A DNA stretch of 62,969 nt from CAXSEF01 sp964236585 (GTDB lineage Bacteria; Pseudomonadota; Alphaproteobacteria; Acetobacterales; Acetobacteraceae), in the NCBI GenBank assembly GCA_964236585.1, contig CAXSFE010000006.1, positions 1 to 62,969 of the forward strand, in the 5' to 3' direction. The position numbers were made by a program, and so were the translations under genes. Shown here piece after piece: positions 57,969-62,969 of the stretch. The notes beneath the pieces are model-generated. The model was not told where the DNA came from, made no database searches, and worked only from the letters and a program-made list of their open reading frames with translations. Every line of letters starts with the position of its first letter. Position 1 is the first letter of the stretch.

Positions 57969-59458
57969 GCATCGTCGCACCCGACGGGCTGCACTGGGTC
58001 GCGTTCCTGGTGTTCGCGTTCTTCTTCGCGGTGGTCTCCGTGATGGGGTTCGTCGCCGCGCGCTGGCGCAGGCCGGCGACGCTGGCGCACATCGACGAGT
58101 GGGGGCTCGGCGGGCGGCAGTTCGGGACGTGGATCACCTGGTTCCTGGTCGGCGGCGACTTCTACACGGCCTACACGGTGATCGCGGTGCCGGCGCTGGT
58201 GTTCTCGGCGGGGGCGTACGGGTTCTTCGCCCTGCCCTACACGATCCTGGTGTACCCGTTCATCTTCGTGGTGATGCCGAGGCTGTGGGAGTACGCGGCG
58301 GCCGGCGGGCACGTCACCGCGGCCGACGTGGTGGGCGCGCGCTTCGGCTCGCGGGCGCTGGAGCTGGCGGTGGCGCTGACCGGGCTGCTGGCGACGATGC
58401 CCTACATCGCGCTGCAGCTCGTCGGCATGCAGGTCGTGATCGGCGCGCTGGGCCTGGTGGGCGAGGTGCCGCTGGCAATCGCGTTCGTGATCCTGGCGCT
58501 GTACACGTACTCGGCGGGGCTGCGGGCGCCGGCGCTGATCGCCTTCGTCAAGGACATCATGATCTACATCGTGGTGCTCGTGGCGGTCGCCGTGATCCCG
58601 GCGCACCTGGGCGGCTACGGCGCCGTGTTCGCCTCGGCGCAGGCGGCGTTCGCGGCGAAGGGCTCGGGCGGCATCCTGCTCAAGCCGGCGCAGATGCTGC
58701 CGTACGCGTCGCTGGCGCTGGGGTCGGCGCTGGCGGCGTTCATGTACCCGCACACGCTGACCGGCGTGTTCGCGTCCAAGAGCGCGGACACCATCCGCAA
58801 GAACGCGATCCTGCTGCCGGCGTACACGCTGCTGCTCGGGCTGATCGCGCTGCTGGGCTACATGGCATATGCGGCGGGCATCGACCCGAAGACGCCGGCG
58901 ACCTCGGTGGTGCCCAAGCTGTTCGACGCGATCTTCCCGCAGTGGTTCACCGGCTTCGCCTTCGCGGCGGTGGCGATCGGGGCACTGGTGCCGGCGGCGG
59001 TGATGTCGATCGGCAGCGCCAACCTGTTCAGCCGCAACGTCTGGAAGGCCTACGTCAACCCAGGCGTCACCCCGGCCGGCGAGGCGCAGGTGGCCAAGGT
59101 CACCTCGCTGGTGGTCAAGCTGGGCGCGCTGCTGTGTATCTTCTTCCTGCAGACCAAGGACGTCATCGACCTGCAGCTGATCGGCGGCCTGATGATCCTG
59201 CAGACGTTCCCGTCGGTGGTGTTCGGACTGTTCACCCGCAGGTTCCGCGCGGAAGGGCTGCTCGCAGGCTGGGCCGTGGGCATCGCGGGGGGGAGCTGGC
59301 TGGTGATCGCGGACGGGCTGAAGCCGGTGCACCCGATGGTGATCGGGGGAGCCACGTACGGGGTCTACGTCGGGCTGCTGGCGCTGGCGGTCAACATCGT
59401 GGTGGCGGTGGCGGTGTCGCTGGCGCTCGGGGAGGAGCGGCGGGTGGCGCGGGCGTAG
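57965..59458 (+). CDS. mctP: Sodium:solute symporter family permease, MctP-like (monocarboxylate uptake)
   Basis: A 497-residue SSS-family transporter with about 13 membrane helices. It starts at GTG 57965 overlapping the DUF3311 stop. Signatures are WGLGGRQFGTWITWFLVGGDFYTAYTVIAVPALVFSAG, ALYTYSAGLRAPALIAFVKDIMIYIVV, and GSALAAFMYPHTLTGVFASKSADTIRKNAILLPAYT. In Rhizobium MctP takes up lactate, pyruvate and other monocarboxylates; the substrate here is inferred from family. The stop codon abuts repeat copy 12. Confidence 0.88.
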   Translation: MSIVAPDGLHWVAFLVFAFFFAVVSVMGFVAARWRRPATLAHIDEWGLGGRQFGTWITWFLVGGDFYTAYTVIAVPALVFSAGAYGFFALPYTILVYPFIFVVMPRLWEYAAAGGHVTAADVVGARFGSRALELAVALTGLLATMPYIALQLVGMQVVIGALGLVGEVPLAIAFVILALYTYSAGLRAPALIAFVKDIMIYIVVLVAVAVIPAHLGGYGAVFASAQAAFAAKGSGGILLKPAQMLPYASLALGSALAAFMYPHTLTGVFASKSADTIRKNAILLPAYTLLLGLIALLGYMAYAAGIDPKTPATSVVPKLFDAIFPQWFTGFAFAAVAIGALVPAAVMSIGSANLFSRNVWKAYVNPGVTPAGEAQVAKVTSLVVKLGALLCIFFLQTKDVIDLQLIGGLMILQTFPSVVFGLFTRRFRAEGLLAGWAVGIAGGSWLVIADGLKPVHPMVIGGATYGVYVGLLALAVNIVVAVAVSLALGEERRVARA

Positions 59459-59607
59459 CAAGCAAGGCCGGGCTCCGCCCAGACCCGCCAGGGGCGAGCC
59501 GCCCCTGGACCGGCATTTTGAAAGAAGGACCTTCGTTGGGGCTTCCAGAGGCTCGGCCTTTGGCGGGGTCCCCGCTTTCGAGAAGGGGGCAGAGCCCCTG
59601 GCCTTGC
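59458..59607. repeat. Modular intergenic repeat, family A copy 12
   Basis: Starts GCAAGCAAGGCCGGGCTCCGCCC at the last base of the mctP stop and ends GGCAGAGCCCCTGGCCTTGC. The right arm has a loop addition CCCCGCTTTCGAGAAGGGGG. It fills the gap to the convergent DHFR-like gene almost completely. Confidence 0.85.
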
Positions 59608-59613
59608 TTCCTG

Positions 59614-60018
59614 TCAGTTCCGCCCGCGCCCCACCAGCCATTTCGGGTCGAACCAGGTGTCGGCCGGGCCGTCGTACGGCAGCCGGGTGATGTCCCAGTG
59701 CACGATCATCGGCGCGTACACGTCCCAGACCGCGGGGCCGCCGCCCACGAACACGACGCGGCCGGCGAAGCGCGCGAGCACCTCCTCCGGCCGGTCGGCC
59801 GCGTGGATGACCTCGATGGTGCGGTGGGCGAACTCCTCCCTGGGAATGGAGGCGATCGTCCTGGGGCCGGCGATCAGCACGTGGCCGAGGGTCATCGCCC
59901 AGAAGCGGCGCACGTCCTCGCGGAACGCTGGGCGGGTGTCGCCTTCCCAGGGCAGGTGGCCGCCGAGGCCGAGCTGGCCCCTGTCCCCGATCGCGCACAT
60001 CGACCGCACATCCGCCAT
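59614..60018 (-). CDS. Dihydrofolate reductase-like protein, short
   Basis: A 134-residue protein with the DHFR order of motifs: MCAIGDRGQLGLGGHLPWEG, FREDVRRFWAMTLGHVLIAGPRTIASIP and VVFVGGGPAVWDVYAPMI. It is shorter than most chromosomal DHFRs (about 160) and has AGPRT in place of the usual MGRKT, so it may be a second, specialised reductase rather than the main FolA. thyA is not nearby. The start MADVRSMCAIG is the only family-like one. Confidence 0.72.
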   Translation of the reverse strand: MADVRSMCAIGDRGQLGLGGHLPWEGDTRPAFREDVRRFWAMTLGHVLIAGPRTIASIPREEFAHRTIEVIHAADRPEEVLARFAGRVVFVGGGPAVWDVYAPMIVHWDITRLPYDGPADTWFDPKWLVGRGRN

Positions 60019-60091
60019 GCCCCAGCCTCCCAGACCGGCGCGGAGTGAAGCAGAGGGGCGGACACGGGGAAAGCCGCGCGGCCGGCGGGTG

Positions 60092-60481
60092 CTACAGGTC
60101 GCCGGTCAGGAACTGCGCCCGGCCCAGGCCGAAGCTCCAGTCGGCGTCGCTGTTGCTGACGATGGAGACCATGACGTCGCTCGGCCGGATGCCGCAGCTC
60201 GCCTCCAGCTCCTCGCAGAGCAGCTTGTAGAAGATCACCTTGGCGGCCTGGTCGCGTGGCCGGCTGGTGACGCTGAGCATCACGAGCTTGTCGGTGCGCT
60301 CGATGCCGAGGCCGGTGTCCTCCACGATCATGTGCGCTGCGGGGTGCTGGTGGACGATCTGGTAGCGGTCGCGCTGGGGCACCTTGAAGGCGGCGACCAT
60401 GGCGCGGTGGGCGGCGTCGAGCAGCGTCCGCAGCTCGGCCTCCGTGCGTCCCTCGATGAGATCAAAACGCAGCAGCGGCAT
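60092..60481 (-). CDS. Tautomerase family protein
   Basis: A 129-residue protein. MPLLRFDLIEGRTEAELRTLLDAAHRAMVAAFKVPQRDRYQIV is typical of the larger tautomerase/MIF-superfamily proteins in which Pro2 becomes the catalytic N-terminal proline. SVTSRPRDQAAKVIFYKLLCEELEASCGIRPSDVMVSIVSN follows. ATG 60481 was chosen because it puts Pro at position 2; the frame extends to 60529. The substrate is unknown. Confidence 0.85.
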   Translation of the reverse strand: MPLLRFDLIEGRTEAELRTLLDAAHRAMVAAFKVPQRDRYQIVHQHPAAHMIVEDTGLGIERTDKLVMLSVTSRPRDQAAKVIFYKLLCEELEASCGIRPSDVMVSIVSNSDADWSFGLGRAQFLTGDL

Positions 60482-60560
60482 GGCATGATCCTTCGGGAGT
60501 GACGGCACTCCTACGCGCGGGGACGGCATGCGTTGTGCCGGGGCGGTGGCCTTTCAGGAC

Positions 60561-60743
60561 GCAAGGCTGGGCTCTCCCTCCGGTGCCCATTCCAATGTCC
60601 CAGGCGGGCCATCGGAACCTTTGGGCACCTACGCCCGGACCTGCCAGGGGCGAGCCCCCCTAGACCTGCTTGACTTAGGAAGGCCGGTCCAGGGGCGGCT
60701 CGCCCCTGGCGGAGTTTGAGGCAGAGCCCTCAACCTTGCTTGC
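60561..60743. repeat. Modular intergenic repeat, family A copy 13 with nested insert
   Basis: The left module GCAAGGCTGGGCTCT is interrupted by the same type of insert as copy 11, beginning CCCTCCGGTG at 60576. The right half has CCAGGGGCGGCTCGCCCCTGG and a TTGAGGCAGAGCCCTCAA arm, ending GCTTGCC inside the 3' end of the inositol monophosphatase gene. Confidence 0.85.
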
Positions 60744-61524
60744 CGTCCTGGAGCATGAGGCGGCGCAGCTCCGTGGCGAGGGCGGGTGTGGCAGCGAGGA
60801 TCTCGTCCCCGGTGGTCGGGCCGGTGCCGGCGAGGAAGTCGCTGACCACGGCGCCGGACTCGGCCAGGATCGCGAGGCCGGCGGCGACGTCCCACAGGCG
60901 GATGTGCAGCTCGCAGTAGCCGTCGAGGCGGCCGCAGGCGACGTCGGCGAGCGCCATCGCGCCGGAGCCGGCGGCGCGCAGCATGGCGCCGGCGGCCATC
61001 ACGCGGCGGTTGAGCGCGTGGAACGCGTCCGTGTCGCTGCGCGGGGACCAGCCGATCTCGACCATGGCGCGGGCCATGTCGGTGGTGTCGGAGACCCGGA
61101 TCGGGCGGCCGTTCAGGGTGGCGCCGCAGCCCTGCCGGGCGGCGTAGGTCTCGCCGAGCGCGGGGGCGGCGAGCACGCCGGCGAGGGCGCGGCCCTCGCC
61201 GAGCAGGCCGAGGGAGACGCACCAGCGCGGGCGGCCGCGGGCGAAGTTGCTGGTGCCGTCGATCGGGTCGGCGACCCAGCGCAGGGCGCCGGAGCCGGCG
61301 TCGCCCTCCTCCTCGCCGAGGAAGCCGTCCTCGGGGAAGGCGGCGCGCAGGCGGTCGCGGATCAGGCGCTCGACGGCGCCGTCGGCCTCGGTGAGCCAGT
61401 CCTGCGCACCCTTCTCGGTGGCCTGCGGCGCGCCGGGGGGCGGCTGGAGGCGCAGGGCGAGGGCGGCTGCCTCGGCGCAGATCGCTTCCGCCGCGTCGAG
61501 GCGGCGTCGGAGGGCTTCGGACAT
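60730..61524 (-). CDS. Inositol monophosphatase family protein
   Basis: Li-sensitive, Mg-dependent phosphatase of the IMPase/HisN/CysQ superfamily, 264 residues. Metal-site motifs are GFLGEEEG (about residues 68-75), VADPIDGTSNFARG (about 85-98) and LWDVAAGLAILAESGA (about 213-228). Family members act on inositol-phosphate, histidinol-phosphate or PAP; none can be chosen here. The last residues GKQG and the stop lie in the terminal part of repeat copy 13, so the 3' end has been supplied by the repeat. Confidence 0.9.
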   Translation of the reverse strand: MSEALRRRLDAAEAICAEAAALALRLQPPPGAPQATEKGAQDWLTEADGAVERLIRDRLRAAFPEDGFLGEEEGDAGSGALRWVADPIDGTSNFARGRPRWCVSLGLLGEGRALAGVLAAPALGETYAARQGCGATLNGRPIRVSDTTDMARAMVEIGWSPRSDTDAFHALNRRVMAAGAMLRAAGSGAMALADVACGRLDGYCELHIRLWDVAAGLAILAESGAVVSDFLAGTGPTTGDEILAATPALATELRRLMLQDGKQG

Positions 61525-61598
61525 GGGTTGCTCCCGGTGGTACGCGCAGGATGCCCCGAAGCGGCGGGGCGTGCGAGGCGGCCACGCTGCCTGCGGGA

Positions 61599-62351
61599 TC
61601 AGGCTCCACCCGACCAGGCCAGTGTCCGGGTGCGTCGCGGCGCCCGCCGCCACAGCAGCAGGACGCACAGCAGGAGGGCGCCGCTGCACGCCGTGGCCAG
61701 CGGCAGGCCCAGGCCGAGCCCGCCCCGGTCGGCGGCGAAGTCGCCCAGGGCGGTGCCGGCGATCCTCGCCATGACGATCGTCGCCCAGTAGGCCGCCGGC
61801 CCGGGACGACGCAGGCCGGCGTGGCCCAGCACCATCGCAAGCAGCACGGCGGTGCACGCCACGGTTCCGGTGCCGAGTCCCGCCCCGTCCTCGACGAAGT
61901 CGCCGGCCACGGTTCCCAGCGTTCCTGCGATCAGCAGGGCGGTCCAGTATCCGGGGTCGGCCACGGGCACCGGCCGGCCGAGGGCATCGGCGCGCGCGTT
62001 CGGCACGACCCGGCCGCGCAGCAGCAGCACGGCCGCGAGCAGCGCCGACAGCGTGGCCATCACCGGGACCGGGTCCAGCCCGGCGTCGTGGGTGGCCAGG
62101 TCCGCGAGGTTGGTGGCGGCCGTCCTCAGCAGCACGACCGCGAGCCAGTACCAGGCCTCGCCGCCCCTGCTAAACCATCGCTCGGCGCCCAGCACCAGCG
62201 CGAAGGCCAGGGCCAGGGGCAGCAGTCCCGGGAGGTGGCCCAGGTGCAGGGTGTGCGAGACGAGGTCGCCCAGGTTGGTGCCGAGCACGCTCGCGGCGAA
62301 GAGCGCGGCCCAGGTGCGCGGGGTCGTCGGGGGAACGCTGCTCTGCCGCAT
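61599..62351 (-). CDS. Multi-pass membrane protein with internal repeats (COG4705-like)
   Basis: A 250-residue membrane protein of about seven or eight helices. A motif recurs four times: VLGTNLGDLVSHTLHLG (about 22-38), TAATNLADLATHDAGL (about 77-92), TLGTVAGDFVEDGAGLG (144-160) and IAGTALGDFAADRGGLGLG (197-215). This fourfold T-x-x-G-D pattern is typical of an uncharacterised membrane family (COG4705). The function is unknown. No gene is visible in the 213 bp between it and aroE. Confidence 0.75.
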   Translation of the reverse strand: MRQSSVPPTTPRTWAALFAASVLGTNLGDLVSHTLHLGHLPGLLPLALAFALVLGAERWFSRGGEAWYWLAVVLLRTAATNLADLATHDAGLDPVPVMATLSALLAAVLLLRGRVVPNARADALGRPVPVADPGYWTALLIAGTLGTVAGDFVEDGAGLGTGTVACTAVLLAMVLGHAGLRRPGPAAYWATIVMARIAGTALGDFAADRGGLGLGLPLATACSGALLLCVLLLWRRAPRRTRTLAWSGGA

Positions 62352-62564
62352 GGTGGCCTGCCGGTTCGTGGCCCGGCGGGGTGCCGGGCGCCCTCCCCTG
62401 CCAGCCGGGCGGCGGCAATGCACGTGAAGAACGCGAGGCTCGAGGCTGCGCCTGCGGACGCGGCCGCCGGCCTGCCCACGGAGCGCGTGGCGCGGGCAAG
62501 AGTGTCGGGGCGCGCGGCCCCGCTTCCCTTGCCTCTTCGGCCCCGCGCATGTTTGGGTCTCGCC

Positions 62565-62969
62565 ATGGTCCTGCTCACCGGAGCCGCGCGCGTCGCCGGC
62601 GTCATCGGCTGGCCGGTGGCGCACTCGCGCTCCCCTCGGCTGCACAACCACTGGCTGCGGCGGCACGGCATCGACGGGGCGTACGTGCCGCTGCCGGTGG
62701 CGCCGGGCGCGCTGGCGGACGCGGTGGCGGGGCTGCGCGCGGCAGGGTTCGCCGGCGCCAACGTGACGCTGCCGCACAAGGAGGCGGCGTTCGCCGTGTG
62801 CGACCGGCTCGACCCCTCGGCGCTGCGTGCCGGCGCGGTGAACACGCTGGTGTTCGGGGCGGACGGGGTCGCGGGGTCGAACACCGACGGGGCGGGGTTC
62901 ATGGCCAACCTGCGCGCGCACGGCGTGGTGCCGGGCGGCCCGGCGCTGCTGCTGGGCGCGGGCGGGGCG
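62565..62969 (+). CDS. aroE: Shikimate dehydrogenase (5' part; continues beyond window)
   Basis: NADPH-dependent reduction of 3-dehydroshikimate. The 135 visible codons include the substrate site GVIGWPVAHSRSPRLHN, the catalytic Lys in ANVTLPHKEAAF and the Asp in NTDGAGFM. The Rossmann loop LLLGAGGA begins at the very end. The protein is cut by the window edge at about half its length. Confidence 0.94.
   Translation, partial: MVLLTGAARVAGVIGWPVAHSRSPRLHNHWLRRHGIDGAYVPLPVAPGALADAVAGLRAAGFAGANVTLPHKEAAFAVCDRLDPSALRAGAVNTLVFGADGVAGSNTDGAGFMANLRAHGVVPGGPALLLGAGGA

Noticed and set aside
1..62969. tRNA, rRNA, prophage or insertion sequence
   Set aside because: No tRNA-like cloverleaf, rRNA segment, transposase or integrase motif was recognised on reading; small repeats are the only mobile-looking DNA. 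A tRNA scan would be the decisive check.

Overview
The window is very G+C-rich, densely coding DNA from an alphaproteobacterium, most likely a member of the Acetobacteraceae (Rhodospirillales). The evidence is the presence of CtrA, FlaF/FlbT and a NepR-like protein, the gene orders rlmH-rsfS-nadD-proA and petC-petB-(divergent)-hemF, and alphaproteobacterial DUFs (2842, 1489, 3309, 1217). This placement is inference from gene content; there is no rRNA, and I see no tRNA, IS element, prophage or CRISPR.

Layout. 1-6.6 kb (minus strand): a YhaN/YhaO-type ATPase-nuclease pair (yhaN cut by the window edge), then rlmH, rsfS, nadD, proA. 6.6-15 kb: DUF2842, apt, DUF3309, ubiG, mtnP, cytochrome bc1 genes petC and petB without petA, divergent hemF, and a TPR plus ATP-grasp-like protein. 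15.1-40.9 kb: a large motility block. It holds DUF1217, flaF, flbT, fliC, flgL, flgK and flgE on the minus strand, then fliK, flgD, a small ORF, fliF, fliG, fliH, fliN, flbD, flhA, flhF-like and flhG on the plus strand. A short cargo follows (opgC-like, SGNH hydrolase, NepR-like, nadK, O-methyltransferase), then ctrA divergent from fliI-fliJ. 41.3-62.97 kb: accessory and housekeeping genes: DEAD-box helicase, a divergent PEP carboxylase, an ArsM-like methyltransferase, an RND efflux pair, a GT25 glycosyltransferase, a sedolisin, an MctP-type symporter, DHFR-like, tautomerase, inositol monophosphatase and the start of aroE.

The motility genes form a readable regulatory unit. CtrA, a CtrA-box-like site before the fliF operon, the sigma-54 activator FlbD and a near-consensus sigma-54 promoter before flgE together match the alphaproteobacterial hierarchy known from Caulobacter. 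FlaF and FlbT sit beside the flagellin gene they are expected to control.

The most striking non-genic signal is a family of thirteen modular, palindrome-rich intergenic repeats of about 120-195 bp. Two or three of them carry a smaller nested element. They punctuate nearly every gap outside the motility block and are absent between about 15.1 and 43.1 kb. A second repeat family occurs twice, both times between convergent genes, and a separate cluster of palindromes lies next to one of these copies. Other points of note are a likely longer RsfS with no ordinary start codon, PEP carboxylase active-site motif changes, an orphan NepR-like ORF, an OpgC-SGNH pair and an FlhF with degenerate GTPase motifs.
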